From positions 4,672,800 through 4,736,799 of the forward strand of contig CALNVZ010000641.1 in the NCBI GenBank assembly GCA_940671915.1: a stretch of 64,000 bases of DNA. Reading direction: 5' to 3'. Position numbers and translations under genes: made by a program. The notes under the pieces were generated by a model. That model did no database searches and was not told the DNA's origin. It was given only the letters and a program-made list of their open reading frames with translations. Numbering within the stretch: the stretch's first letter is position 1; each line of letters begins with the position of its first letter. Shown here piece after piece: positions 1-12,130 of the stretch. This DNA is from Paracentrotus lividus (lineage: Eukaryota > Echinodermata > Echinoidea > Camarodonta > Echinidae).

Positions 1-2644
1 GAAATAGCATGCTATTTTTCAAGCTCGAGCTAATGCAGAGCCGCCAAATAAATTTCTCGCTTCAAGACCATATAAATGTTTAATAAGGACAACAATATGC
101 TTTCCTTTACTCTGTAGTCTGGTCGAGAGTTTCAGTTTCAAGTACTTGAGTAGTTAAATTATTATTTTTCAATATTAAAAAACAAATATCATAATAAGTT
201 GAAAACTAATCAATCATACTGGAGAATAAAAGTTGACAACATTAATTTTAAACATTAATTAACAATTTGTACTTTTTAATCAATGCTCATCCATCTTCAT
301 TTTGAAGAGTCTTTTTTTTCTTCTTATTATTTCTAAAAAGTTTATTGTTTTCCCACTCCTTACTGTCTTACAACATGTTCTCTGTAGGCTTACATACACA
401 AAGTGATACCTACAATACATGTACATTGTACCTTGTACGTGTACATATTAAAGGGAAAGTCTTGTGGTCATGAGATTGAATTGAACAAAAAACTATCTCT
501 TACATGTACATGTAAGTGATTGGAACATTTTCTTTAACTTACAATTATTGAAGAATTTTTGTAGGCTGGAGTGTAGATTTTGGAATTACAATACTGATAA
601 AGTCCAGCTTGATCATGACAATCAAATGTACAGTACTGCATACAAAAATGTTTGGCCTAAGAATTTCACCTTTTTTTTCTTTTTTTTTGGGGGGGGGGGT
701 TATAGATTTTTATATATTCCTGATTTGAAAATGTCTGAAAGCTCAATTTGTCTCACCTTTCCAACAACATACCTAATTTCCCTTTAATGTATAAACATAG
801 AGAGTGCACTACATGTAGGAAAGCTCTGATTGTGCAATATGCCCTAGCTTAGTGAAGGCGGTCTAGTCAAACAATAGAACTATTTACCACAGCCAAACAA
901 TCATGACACGCCTATCCCTACAATATACTTATTTTAGCAAATTACGCATCATACTACATGTATTAGCCTGTGGGATACATGTACATGTATATCATTGGTT
1001 TTGGTGTTTAAGACCCATTTATCTGCCTCGAGTTGAAATGAATCCATTGAGAAAAAAGGAAGTTGAATGGAAAATTGAAGCAAAAGAGCAATGAATAAAT
1101 TATAAAAACTGACACAAAAGTAATCTGAACAATAACCACACAATAATGTTCAATGATATATCTTTCTTTTATTGGCAAAATAAGAGCGATCGCTCAGACA
1201 ATCAGTGATCAGTGATATATGTAGATTATGGAGAGCCGTGGTCTCGTAATGGGGAAATCCCTAGTTTTGCATACTGTACCAAGTTGATGCGCAATTGCCC
1301 TTTGGTTAATCCTGGGCTCTACAGAGAAAAAAAAAAAAACTTGCCTGACACTTCACTCGACCAGGGATGGAGGATGAGGGCCAGTGCGCAAACTATTTGT
1401 AAAGTATAGCACGCACTAGAATAGCTTGCGCACTGGCACAAATACCCGCATTTCCAGCACGGGCCACAAAGAGTTCACAAAGTGGCTGGAATCTATTGCC
1501 TAAACTATTTGTAAACTAGTTGGGCCAAAATTCATGCAAAGGGCCTGAGCATTAGAATGAATCCATTGTTCTGAAGAAGAAAACATTATTTGCTTGAAAG
1601 TTTCCAGGCATAAAATCTTGATAGTTGTCGGCCTTGAGAATGTGTAATTTGGGAGCACATAAAATAATCTGTTCAGACATTATACACACTCAATTGTTGT
1701 TACATGTTAGCGTAAATAAACATTTTCGGGTCTTATATTGTGTAACAATTCAAAGAACCAATACATGTCATGTACATGTATACTGTACAATTCACAATTC
1801 ATTGAATGATTCATTCAATCTATAAAAAATTGTCACAGCCAAAATGACTTCTATTTCTAATTCATTTATAATCATTCACAGTGATGAAACTTTTTGGCAT
1901 TATTTTTAGGCTAGATACATGTAGAAATTCTTCCCCCCCCCCCCCCCGGAAAAAAAAAATCAGATTCTATACCCAGTGAACGTGAAATATTTTGTAAACA
2001 ACGATGACATACCACACAACACTCAACAAATGTCATCCCATTCTAGTTTCTTCATAAAATTTTCTCTGAATAGAAGAGAAAATAATTCCTAATACCAGTG
2101 ATAGCCTTCGATCCCCTGTTCCTTTTGCATGGCCTCACAAAATACAATAGAATATGAAGTTTAACTGCAATGCAGTATTAATGAACCGTATCATGACCAA
2201 ATATGTATGACTTGTGTGAATAAAGGTATTATACTCTACAACACACTTCCATATCTGTAAATCCTAAAATATGCATACCATTCTATTCATACAATGTATT
2301 CTACAGTGCACTTTTTCAGTTTGTACGCCTACAATTGTACGAGTCTACAATACACTTTATACATGTACATGAGGTATGTACAGTATACGGATTGGAATTT
2401 AGACTTCATACAAAATCCATCAAAGAGTTACATTCCATTACACTTTAAACATACATGTTAAACTATGTAGTACAAGTGAAATGAAATCTGATATTGTCAT
2501 ATTTATGCAGCATACTCTTGATTTTTTTTCTAATAGGGAGTCAAACTCGGCAGAGTCATTTAGCAGATTTTCTGTATTAGATAATTGCAAAAAATATTGT
2601 TAAATGTACACCGCAGACTCTACACAAAGCTACATGTAAATGCA
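1..2644. other. AT-rich intergenic DNA, no gene seen
   Basis: I see no coding exon in this stretch. It is AT-rich, with poly-A, poly-T, poly-C and poly-G runs and many copies of the palindromic TACATGTA/ACATGTACATGT motif that recurs through the whole window. The short open frames lack splice sites and recognisable protein features. Confidence 0.6.
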
Positions 2645-2809
2645 CACAGTGGCGGATCCAGGCAGGGAGGCAGGGGACGCACGCCCCCTCCGTAATTTGA
2701 AAACAACTCATTGACTGTATGTATGTTAAAAATTGGAAAACTTTGGTAGCTCACCCCTTTATCCAGCTTGGCGTCCCCTCCATTTTCAAATCCTGGATCC
2801 GCCACTGTG
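2645..2809. mobile_element. Short inverted-repeat transposon (MITE), 165 bp
   Basis: Both ends carry the same 18-base sequence in opposite orientation: CACAGTGGCGGATCCAGG on the left and its exact reverse complement on the right. If the element proper starts at CAGTGG, the flanks TGCACA and TGCAAA look like an imperfect target duplication. It is too short to encode a transposase, so it is a non-autonomous element. Fragments resembling this end (gatccgcca) recur near 12.23 kb and 20.46 kb. Confidence 0.8.
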
Positions 2810-3169
2810 CAAATGAGTATAGTTCTAGCTTGGCTTTTAAGAGGCTACATTCAATTAATAAATCATCATTCTTTTCTTAAATAATTTCTTCTCGTTCCCT
2901 TGTCCCCTTCAACTATTTCCCTTCATTTTCTGCACAGCAGCCTCCGACAAAAACACTACATGGAAATGCGCCCTGTTAAATAAAGTACTACCAAGCAATC
3001 CATCTCAAGAAATTCCATTCAATTAAATACTAATGTCTATCCGTACGACTATGAGGGCACATTGACGTATAGATAATAGGAAAATAAAGGATCAGGTTCA
3101 TGCATGTCTCCCATCGCTGGCAATGATGCACGTGCTAGACTATATCATTCAATAATGTCTGTCACAGCT
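2810..3169. other. Intergenic, nothing recognised
   Basis: AT-rich sequence with no coding exon, RNA gene or repeat boundary that I can support. Confidence 0.5.
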
Positions 3170-3860
3170 ACAGTCATTGTTCTTGGTCTACAACCAATTT
3201 GATAATGGTCCAGATGTCTTTCCATTCTCGCTAATAACCAGTTCACAGCTGTAAGCATTTGGTCTAACGCACTAGTCCATTGATCATTCTTGTCTATTCA
3301 CCATTGACATATAATGTATACATTTTTGTAGGCTGTAGATGTATTACGCAGCCTATTTTGCAAATTAGCACTTGGGTCTACACAGAGCTCAGTCTATGTT
3401 TTAATACAAAATGGGAAGAGTAGACGAAGAGTCAATTAGACTACCCATAAATTAAATTCTCCCTACCGATTATTGGGCCAAACAGCAACTAGACCAAATT
3501 GAATATAAGACCAATGGACACTGCTAGTAACCGACGGAAAAAAGTCTACCATTCCGCTTTTACAGAAATAGAGACAATGCATTTTGATTATTGGGCGCTC
3601 CTGATTAGCTACTGGTAGTATCGCGAGGAGCTTCCGCTCCCGGTTGCGATGACTGAAGTGCGTTGAGCCGTAAACTGAACAACGCGATTCAGCTGTTCCG
3701 ATAAAAGACGCTTTGTCGTGCGCGCTGTCAATTCATAACCATAATTGGACAACTTTGGCGAAGAAAGACTGCAAGACGCGACTTCAAAAACGGTTGGAGC
3801 GTAGACCACTCTTCCAATATTTTTTAGAATAAAGAAGAGAAATATAAAAAGGAACTTCAA
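3170..3860 (-). repeat. Repeat with an inverted, diverged copy at about 15.99-16.69 kb
   Basis: The reverse complement of this block aligns with about 15.99-16.69 kb through a series of shared anchors: ggaacagctgaat, cagtcatcgcaacc, aaatgcattgtct, tatttctgtaaa and tttggtctagttg, all in the same order. The 16 kb copy has many small insertions and deletions. The two copies are about 12 kb apart in opposite orientation. This is a dispersed repeat or a misassembled second allele. Confidence 0.6.
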
Positions 3861-3869
3861 CGAATCCAC
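3609..3869 (-). CDS. Possible small ORF with a hydrophobic N-terminus (weak)
   Basis: An 86-codon frame begins with a methionine followed by a hydrophobic stretch (LKFLFIFLFFIL) that resembles a signal peptide or membrane anchor. The rest is polar and serine/arginine-rich. Base composition here is more GC- and CpG-rich than the surroundings, which is the main reason to mention it. Its 3' half lies in sequence repeated in inverted, frame-broken form near 16.0-16.1 kb. I recognise no domain and no good splice donor after it. It may be a chance frame in a repeat. Confidence 0.15.
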   Translation of the reverse strand: MDSLKFLFIFLFFILKNIGRVVYAPTVFEVASCSLSSPKLSNYGYELTARTTKRLLSEQLNRVVQFTAQRTSVIATGSGSSSRYYQ

Positions 3870-4987
3870 TGTCGGACGTAGCCCAATATTTCAAAACGAT
3901 AAAGAAATGAGGACTTACAAAAAAATAAATGAAATCTAAATTTTTACGTGACTATTGTTTCATTGGAAGGCAATGGTAGTGTATTTCATATGCTAATTCG
4001 TGATCATTCGAGCGTCATGCATAAATTACTAAATTATGGAGGAACTTTTCTCCGTGAGTACTAGCACTAGTATCCTTGTAGTTTGTACATATTGATAGAC
4101 ACATAGAGTTACAGTAACAACCGATGGCAAATTTAAAACAACCAATGTTCTGAGTTGTTCACACTGAGACTTTCATACAAGAAGTTTATGCAACAACGAT
4201 CCAAATTGATTATAAATATTGAGATATATATACAAGTAATTGACCCTTAATTACTCCTTATTATGTTGCAGGGCAGGGCCTGTTTCACAAAAAGGTTTTT
4301 AAAGGATTTTTACTAGACCCATTGTGGCCTATACGGTAAGCCTGCTGTGTGTTCAGTTTTATCCACTTAGGGACTGAAACTCAATAGATCAGGATTTTTT
4401 TTTTAATAGAGACCGTCCCTCCATTTTTTATTATTTTTTCCCTCTATGTCACTCATTATTGCTAATGAATTAACCAAAATAATTAATAAAGTGATAACCC
4501 CTGTACTGCGGTAAGAGGGGAAGTCCACCTCGAGGATAAGCTGGTTTCAATTTAACTACAGTAAGAGAAACATCAAGGAAGGTGTGGAGAACATTCATTG
4601 GTAATTAAGTACCGGTATGAAAGTTTTTAATTTGTGATGTCATTTGCAAGCTGCTCATAAATTCCATCAATTGCCCTAGTTTCTGTTTTCATGATTTTTT
4701 ATGAAGAAGATCCATTTCACAACTTACAGGTAGGTGAGTATCTAAACACAGTCCAATTTACAGATAAGGTAATTTATACAAGTTCTTCTCGAAAAATGGC
4801 AATTCATGGACAAAACAGATTTATGGTATGTGAGAGCAGCTCGCAACTTTAAGTAAAGCTATCGAAATTAATAACTTTGTAATGTTATCTTTTAACATAT
4901 ATTTCATTCAGACAATAATGTGTTTCTCTTTGTTGTTCTACTTTTGGACTTCGGTGTTTCCCTCCCCTTTAAAATATTCTGACAGAG
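3870..4987. other. Intergenic, nothing recognised
   Basis: AT-rich DNA with no supported exon or RNA gene. Confidence 0.5.
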
Positions 4988-5101
4988 CCAGTGGAAATGT
5001 AGACTACGATTCACTCACTACATGTCAGTGCCATCCTGACTTATGCATACATACACCAACAAATCATGTCATGAGTGAATCGTAGTCCACATTTCCATTG
5101 G
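4988..5101. repeat. Inverted repeat with about 31-base arms
   Basis: The left arm (CCAGTGGAAATGTAGACTAC and onward) pairs with the right arm ending in ...CACATTTCCATTGG over about 31 bases with about three mismatches, around a spacer of about 50 bases. A transcript could fold into a long hairpin. It is probably a small fold-back element or MITE. Confidence 0.7.
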
Positions 5102-6349
5102 CTATCAAATAAAAATAGAAATGGGAGTTGGGGATGTCAACGTTTGCACAACATTTATAGCAAAAGGAAAAGAGGTCATCTATTATCAATATACGAACTA
5201 GTGAGGGTCAAGATTTTTAAATTTACCAACAAATCTTCCATGTCAATCTTATTGTTGATTTGCTGACAGCAGACACCCCCCCCCCCCTAGCGACGCCCAT
5301 CTACATGTACTGATACATGTGCAGGCGGCATGTAATTCAAAGCCAAGTGCAGTGAGAATTCAATCAAATGTTACAAGAGCCGAGATTTTGTATCGAAGCC
5401 CTAATCTCTTTTTTTTTTTTTCATTTTTTTTTTTTTTCAAACGAGACCCTACAATGTGTTTCATTGTATCAATTCGAAAACATAATCTTTCGAGTTTTGA
5501 CTTTTGGATGATCATGACGGCAACATCGAGCAAGCTCCACCACCTAAATCAAATATTTAGGGCCTATCTGGGCATCTGTAATAGATCTACCTTTGATCTA
5601 GCCCCGGGACGCAGCCACAAAGTGGCGGCGTCCTGAAGTAAACATATACATCTGGCCCAAGCTCACCGTCTTCCCCAATAAAACGATGAAATTCAACCCC
5701 CAAAAAATGTTTATAACAAATGATACACATACATGCAATGCCACTTACCTAAGCATACCAACCGGAATATGGTGAATAAAAATAAACGTGAATAGCTCCA
5801 AGAATAAGAAGATTTTGGGGGGGTTTTCGTCAGTATCGTAAATTTGTACGATTCGCCATATTTATAAAGCTGGAATAAAAGGGGACCCTGGATTAGCCTT
5901 AATCAAGACGTTCTTTTTGTATAGTTTGTAAGTTTCGTTACGAAAAATAGGCTGATGAAGGAAAAATGGGCTCAAAAACTAAAATAACAAATAATTCATG
6001 ACTACTAATGTAAGTAATCTCTTTTGTTTTGGTTAATTACCATGTAATGGAATAAAAATAAAATTGTGATTGTAATGACTTGTCTAAAGACTAATCATGG
6101 CAATATCCATGACGCACGCGTATTACAAAGACAAACCTATGATCACGAATTGTTCTACTCGAGAAGTTTGGAAATTTTGACCCCCAAATTACATATAAGA
6201 AGATTCACCAACAAAGACGATAGTTTTCCGGAGCGATTCGTAAGTATATATTGCAATAATATAAAGCTGTTTTTATAACTAGAAGTAAAGTATCGTCCGG
6301 AAATTTATGTAAATTCGAAGTATTCGATAAGTAAGTATTCGATAAAGCG
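5102..6349. other. Intergenic, low-complexity runs only
   Basis: Contains poly-C near 5277-5287 and a T-rich block near 5408-5440. The open frames here are interrupted by homopolymers and show no splice or domain signal. Confidence 0.5.
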
Positions 6350-6376
6350 TAGCCCGCACACTTCGTGTGCGGGCTA
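6350..6376. repeat. Perfect GC-rich hairpin, 12-bp stem, 3-base loop
   Basis: TAGCCCGCACAC is followed by TTC and then GTGTGCGGGCTA, a perfect 12-bp stem. It stands out from the AT-rich surroundings. It has no T-run that would suggest a terminator and is probably the core of a small repeat. Confidence 0.75.
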
Positions 6377-6817
6377 ATCATAGTAACCTTTGATCGAGTT
6401 GATATAAAAATGCACAGCAAAAGGCCGTGATGATGCCATGCTTGTGTATTTTTTAACTCTTTTTTTTTTTTTTTTAATGAAAAGTTTAAACAAACAGGAT
6501 ATTCAGATAAATCACACCACCAATGCAATGCACCAATGCATGACCACAAAAAAAATTGACACACATCGTCATCAATCAATCACACACACACACCACAGCC
6601 GACGACAATGTTCCATTTTTTTTCTCTCTCTCTCTCTCTCTTTCGATCTACAATTAAATATTTTATATTTCATTTAGACTAGGGTAATATTCTAACATAG
6701 TTTATCTTTGAGGTTGCATTTTGTTCAGATATTTTTTAATAGGCCAAGGCCTAACATATTATTTTATCGGGATTATTTTTGTCAATGCCATTCACAAGCG
6801 ATGCGCGGCCGCCACTC
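6377..6817. other. Intergenic with CT microsatellite
   Basis: A T-run near 6461-6475 and a (CT)n run near 6620-6642 are the only structures seen. No coding support. Confidence 0.5.
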
Positions 6818-6953
6818 CTACATCACTTTGGCGCATGGCACTGCCACTGTCGCGCTCCTCCCTATTTTGGGCCACCGCCCGCCGCCAGGGCTGGGCATGC
6901 AGGGTTGGCTGCACCTCGCACGATGTGGCTGCAATCCGGAAGCCGACCTGCTA
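6818..6953 (-). CDS. Candidate terminal exon of a minus-strand gene (weak)
   Basis: A GC- and CpG-rich island stands out sharply from AT-rich flanks. On the minus strand it is preceded by an acceptor-like ttttcag and reads for 44 codons to a TAG stop in the phase that would follow the candidate exon at 10688-10823. The predicted peptide is rich in Ser, Arg, Pro and Gly with several Cys, and I recognise no domain. Other frames, including overlapping plus-strand frames, are also open because stops are rare in GC-rich DNA. The call therefore rests on composition and the splice motif alone. Confidence 0.2.
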
Positions 6954-9194
6954 CTGAAAAATCCGTTCTAGGATTACATAGTAAAGGAATAAAAGAACAC
7001 GGAACTAAACTGAACAAATTTCAAAGGACCATCATCATGATGTATTATCTACTTTATCTCAAATAAACATATTAATATTTAAAATGCAAATAAAAACTCA
7101 CTGTTGAGGTTACTCGAAATGCTGTCCGATAAAAACAAATGGCAATGCTACTAAATTATCCGAGAGATGGCGCTCTTCAAAATACATCGTGCATAAAAAT
7201 ACAAAATTGTATTTTACTTTTTTATGAATTTAAATAAAAAGATTTTCTAGTTAAAAAGGATAGGTTCCGCCTTCTAAATAAGGGATAGCAATGGACGAAT
7301 AAAACTAAAAGGCTATTTTCGAGACAGTACTTTAGATCTTTTATTAGGGGCGATGCATGGGCATTGCAGAGTGGGGTTTCGCTGCATATATAATAAAGGT
7401 TTGGGGGAAAATAAGTAAAAGTACAAAGATGATGACAATTCAAAAATTGAATCAATGAATATAGAAATTTCAGAATGATGTTAATAAATTGCAAATAAAA
7501 ATAGTAAATAAAACGAAAATAGTTGTATATTTTGAGACGAAGTCTGGTATTTTGTCCTTACAACCGATGAAGTGATATACTATAGGCCTCTGTATAAGGA
7601 CTATTAGCATAATATACTAGAGAGGGAATGGAAACCCAGTATCAGTTTCAGAAAGTACCATTACTCCAAACTTCGAACATTCTGTTAGTTTCTGGCCTGT
7701 AAATGTAATTTCTTTACTTGGTATCAAATAAAGCTAATTGAGATTGTAAAGCTGTTGATAAAAATGTTCATCTTTCTACCAGTCCTTTTCTTCACCCTGA
7801 ATAGGCAAGCCAAACTCAGCATGAATCTTGTCTCGACTTTTATATGAACGTGATTCTTGTGGCATTTTAAAAAGTTGAAATCCCGATTATGTATACTATT
7901 ATTATTTTCACTATTCACTAATACTACTATTACTTTACAATATTACAGTTACTACTACTATTACCACTACCATTATTATTACCATTACAATTAATTATCA
8001 TTACCACGCTTATTATTATTATTATATTGAAACTAACTCCGAGACCATGCAAAGCAAGCTTGTCAATTTATGTGAAATCTATGTAATATTCAATTATCCT
8101 TTTGGACAATAATAAATGAAATGATGAAATGAGACTATTATAATTACCATTAAGCTACTATTATTATCATAATATGATAATATGATAATATGATAATCAT
8201 CAGTAACGAACGCAGACCGACGTCATACAATGAAAGTATCAGTCCCATGCGTAAACATAATCCCCAGACAATGGCCCGAGAAATGCATTCAATTCAGACA
8301 TCTTAATTGGGTCCGCGCTGATCATAATCATTTCCAAATGATAATTATGAGCTCCAAGACCAAGCTTTGCTTTCAGCACTTGAGGGTTTCAATATTTATC
8401 ATCATGAATATCCAACATGTCAAAATTTCACCCCGCCCTATAAGTTTAATGTCAATTTGGTGCCCCGAATTAAAGGGATGCATGCAGTAACATTGAATGA
8501 TATTCAAATCACATTTATTCGATTTAGCTTATTTTGCCAATATAATTATAAACACTTAGGTCAGTCTGGTATCTCTGCAAAATTACAAGCTAATTGCTTG
8601 CTTTAACTTCGAGATATCAATGATTTCATACTCAAAATTTATAAACCAACACCGGATGGTTTATAAAACCATGTGCTTTTCCACACACCGCATTTCCTGT
8701 TGTAAATTCCCGCCTTCTCTAGCGGCCCTGGTTAGCTCTCAGCATGAGGTATGGTGTTCGGCTGTATGCTGGGCATTTTTTGTTACACTGTTTTAAGGTA
8801 GTAAATGACTTCCATTTGATTGAAACTTTCAGTAGTTTGTTTTTACTGTTGGAGCAATATAATTCTATTAATCTTGGTATAATTAACTCTTGTTTTTTGA
8901 AAGCTAATTAATCCTTTAAACCAATTTGGCTTATCCGTAGATTATTTTGGAGGTCAATTTGGCGCGCCATCATAAACCCGTATGCGCTCTTATTTTTAAT
9001 CTATATAAGTAATACACTGTAGGTCAGGCAGGTTGGATTTTTTTTTTTTTATTTTTTTTTTGTGCTTCAGCAAACATCTTTTTGTTCCGGGTTTAATTTC
9101 TTGAAATTATATGTTTTCCGCTTTTACTTTTCGGGACTCTGGCTATATTTTAAACGTTCCCCCAACCATTGCCAGGAATGAGAAATAGAAAAAG
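6954..9194. other. Intergenic AT-rich DNA with ATT-type simple repeats
   Basis: Interrupted ATT/ACT repeats lie near 7910-8040, and ATATGATA is repeated near 8170-8195. I see no exon with splice sites or recognisable protein. Confidence 0.5.
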
Positions 9195-9399
9195 TTTGTC
9201 AACCCCGCAATACCCATTTTTGTCAATTTATTATTTTGGGGTATAGTGTAATTGTAAATGCCCATTTTTGTCAATTTTATCATTTGGGGTTATAGGGTAA
9301 TTTCCCTATACCAAAATGATAAAATTGACAAAAATGGGCATTACCCTATACCCAAAATGATAAAATTGACAAAAAATGGGCATTGTGGGGTTGACAAAA
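9195..9399. repeat. Palindrome with two-unit tandem arms (fold-back element)
   Basis: The first half contains the unit CCCATTTTTGTCAATTT twice, each followed by a version of ATTTTGGGGTATAG. The second half contains the reverse complement twice (CTATACC...AAATGATAAAATTGACAAAA...). The outer boundaries also pair: TTTGTCAACCCC on the left, GGGGTTGACAAA on the right. The whole block is thus a near-complete hairpin of about 100-bp arms with almost no spacer. Confidence 0.85.
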
Positions 9400-10149
9400 T
9401 AAGATTTAAGGTTACAGGCTTTGGACTATAGGGGAGGAGTTAAAGTAAAAACTGAGATTCGTGAAAAATTGAAATATTTTATTTTATTTTAATGGTCAAA
9501 CCAAGGAAATAAACAGCAACCATTGTGACCAATTGGTCACCCTTAATTTTTACCATTCCCCCAAATCTTGTTTCAGCCGTAAATGACAAGTTGTAGGCCT
9601 AATGGTAACTATAATCTATTGACTTTAGACTTTTATGTTTTGCTGAGATTCTACAATACAATCGGGGGAGAAGAATTTCCATGTTGTAAAAGTGAATAAA
9701 ATCAATTTTGAACCCCAACTGAAATAAACTTTGACACTAGATTCCCCTATCCTAGAATATAAAACTAGATTTAATTTAAAGAAAAATAACAACCTTAACC
9801 TCAGACACATATCATGGCTGTAGGACTGAGCCGCGGGGGCCTTGGGCAGCCGGGTATTGTAAACCAAAAGGGGCACTAAAGAATGAGAAAATTTGCAACT
9901 TATTTGGGGCATTGTGGGGGTTCACAAACTTTTTTTACTAATACCCGAAATGATTGGGGGAGTGTCCGGCCAAGATACGGAGTTTATATGGCCGAGGGTC
10001 CTGAAAAGTGAAATTGGACAAACAAACAAAAATATCTAGAAGTTGAAGCCGGAGCAAAATGATGTGGCTGGATTATAGTACATAATTATGCAAAGAGAAA
10101 AGGCAGCGCGTGCAATTAAGACAACGTTAATATAAAGGGGGTCTTTACA
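9400..10149. other. Intergenic, nothing recognised
   Basis: AT-rich sequence without supported genes. Confidence 0.5.
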
Positions 10150-10549
10150 AGGGGGAAGAAAAGAAAAAGCAAGGCCGCCGCTGACCTGGCTGATCTCAGG
10201 CCCCTGGATTCATATCGAGAGAGAAGAGCCAGGTACGAAGGCCGTACGACCTTACTACGCGCGGCGGATTTACACACGCGCCGTTGTGCGACGTGTACCT
10301 ACACAAAAATCTCGTACCGAAACGAATATTGTCATTGTTATTGATTTCATCTGCGCGGATACTGTGCGTAACTCGAATTTATTGTTATTGATAAATGGGC
10401 ACAGAGGCCAAGCGTCTGCTTTTCTGCGCATTACAATCATACGGAAGCGCAGCAGCGCGCGCTCGCGCGACTGCTGTACAGAGTTCGCTATATTTACACT
10501 GTGTTTTGCGTGAATCTGACGTAGAATTAGTGGAAATCTGTAGTAATTG
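10150..10549 (+). promoter_or_regulatory. CpG-rich block: possible ZMYND11 promoter and untranslated first exon
   Basis: This is the most CpG-dense part of the left third of the window, with gcgcggcgg near 10260 and a cgcgcgctcgcgcg cluster near 10458-10471. The block ends at ATTG followed by a consensus donor gtgagt at 10550. The first recognised coding exon of ZMYND11 lies downstream on the same strand at 15024, only eight bases before its ATG, so an upstream untranslated exon is expected. Linking the two is inference; no transcript evidence is available. Confidence 0.3.
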
Positions 10550-10687
10550 GTGAGTTTATGAATGTTTAAGACTAAGTAAATCATTGAATGTAATGTGTGA
10601 GTGTTTGAAAGCTAGCTTACAAATCTGAGTAATAATGCAAATTGTGAATATAGGACAAAAAACAGGCAAATGAAAATTTGTGCTTAC

Positions 10688-10823
10688 CGCAGTGTGGTGA
10701 GTCCAGTGCATGCGGTGGGGAGGTGGTGCGGGGACGTGCCAGGCCCAGGGGAGGTGGCCGCGCTGATCATGCTGATGCTGGTGGGGCGGAGCTGGACATT
10801 GTGCCCTTCATAATATTTGCTCT
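10688..10823 (-). CDS. Candidate internal exon of a minus-strand gene (weak)
   Basis: On the minus strand an acceptor-like tattcag precedes 136 bases and a good donor gtaagc follows. One frame is open throughout and gives a peptide starting SKYYEGHNVQLRPTSIS and continuing Ser/Pro/Thr/His-rich. Its phase (two bases left over) matches the candidate exon at 6818-6953, and both are GC-rich islands in AT-rich DNA. I recognise no family. The adjacent 10.85-11.06 kb is a repeat, so this could be transposon-derived. Confidence 0.25.
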
Positions 10824-10849
10824 CTGAATATTCTTATTCAATCTTTCCA

Positions 10850-11060
10850 TTAGTCCCATTGGCATAGCCGGCATAATCGTGATTGAGGAAACCACCATTC
10901 ACTTTGTACAGCAGCGCTTCATTCAGTCACACGCATTGGTTTCCTCTTTCCACCCCATTCACTTGTGACTTGTGTAAGACTTCTACAAAGCATTTGAGCG
11001 AGTGGTTTCCGAAATCGACGATAAGGCCATAGCCTTAAGTGTGTGTCTTTGACCAGAGGC
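10850..11060 (-). repeat. Dispersed repeat, inverted relative to 13130-13270
   Basis: The reverse complement matches 13130-13270 (and 21385-21530) through anchors in order: cactcgctcaaatg, gtgaatgggg, ggaaagagg, gctgctgtacaaagtgaa and cacgattatgccgg. It is a repeat family present at least twice besides the large duplication. Confidence 0.75.
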
Positions 11061-11064
11061 AGAG

Positions 11065-11230
11065 TGAGTGCACTTACACTTATGCATGGTCAATTCATAA
11101 TTGACCTTGCACTGGGAATACCTTATTGCAGCAGTTTTCTTCAATGGCAATGGAAAGTAAATGCAGAAAAGTGTCTTCAAGCCCCACTTACACTTATTGC
11201 ATGGTAATTATTATTGACCTTGCACCGCCA
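11065..11230. repeat. Two direct copies of a roughly 40-bp unit
   Basis: The unit cacttacacttat(t)gcatggt...attgaccttgcac occurs near 11070 and again near 11187, about 115 bases apart, with small differences. Confidence 0.7.
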
Positions 11231-11830
11231 AGTAGCTATATCACGGCGGACGCTCACCCCTGAAAAGCACGATTTTTTCTGCCTTGTTTTAAAATCATCA
11301 GACGTTTGTACTACACAAAAAGTTGTCCTATATTAAAAGTTTAGATCTAGTCTAACTCTATAATATGTAACTACTTTTTTTTAGTTTAAAAAAAATGTAA
11401 AAAAAACTGGGAAAAAGCTCACCGCTTTGCGTAGACGTGTTCTCCGTGTGGGATCTTGCAGGAAAGAGAAATTTTTCTATAGAGAGCGTTAGTCTCGTAT
11501 ATAGGCGTTCTTAATTTTATCACTCAAGCAATGAGCTTGATCTTTACTCGTTGGATCAGGGAATTTATTTGTTTCAAACGAGATTTGTTTGATAAATTGG
11601 TCTGCAATTATTTGCCCCCCCCCCCTCGGGCAGTTTCAACTTTTTCTCCTCTCAATCTCATTAATCCTTCTTTTGCTTTCTTCTCCGCCCCCCTCTCTCT
11701 TCCCTTCCTGTTACATTTTTTTCCCCCGCCACCAATGGGCCTTCCTACATGATTGGGTGGGAAAAAAAAACCACTTTGCAGCACGTTAATGGATCTCAGG
11801 CACGTATCCAGGGTTGGCAAGCTGGCACGT
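11231..11830. other. Intergenic, nothing recognised
   Basis: AT-rich and pyrimidine-rich sequence with poly-C and poly-A runs. Overlapping frames on both strands in 11531-11820 are low-complexity proline, glycine and phenylalanine runs. Confidence 0.5.
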
Positions 11831-11834
11831 ACCC

Positions 11835-11912
11835 CCCCCCTTTACAAAAAAAATAAAAAATAAAAAAAAAAATAAATAAAAAAATGATGACCTTTATGAT
11901 GGGCAAAAAGCC

Positions 11913-11952
<40 letters not shown>

Positions 11953-12130
11953 CCCATCATAAATCCCCCGCCTCCCCCCCAAAAAAAATAGAGAAAAAAA
12001 AAAGTAAAAGTAAAAAACGGACCAGCTGCGATTGTTATTTATGATATGGGCAAAAAATAAACATCTACGTTACCTTCCCCCCACCTCCAAAAAGAAAAAA
12101 AAAAAGAAAAAAAAAAAGAAAACATGGAAG
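11835..12130. repeat. Low-complexity poly-A / poly-T / poly-C block
   Basis: Long runs including a T-run of about 38 bases at 11914-11952, followed by A-rich stretches. Such tracts often limit assembly accuracy, and the large duplication begins inside this block. Confidence 0.85.

Noticed and set aside
6708..7066. Three overlapping plus-strand frames of 78-95 codons
   Set aside because: All pass through the same GC island and only one of them could be real. None has an acceptor or donor at its edges.
10286..10584. Overlapping 75- and 104-codon frames on opposite strands
   Set aside because: The CpG-rich composition removes stop codons by chance. No splice-compatible coding exon or domain is seen in either.
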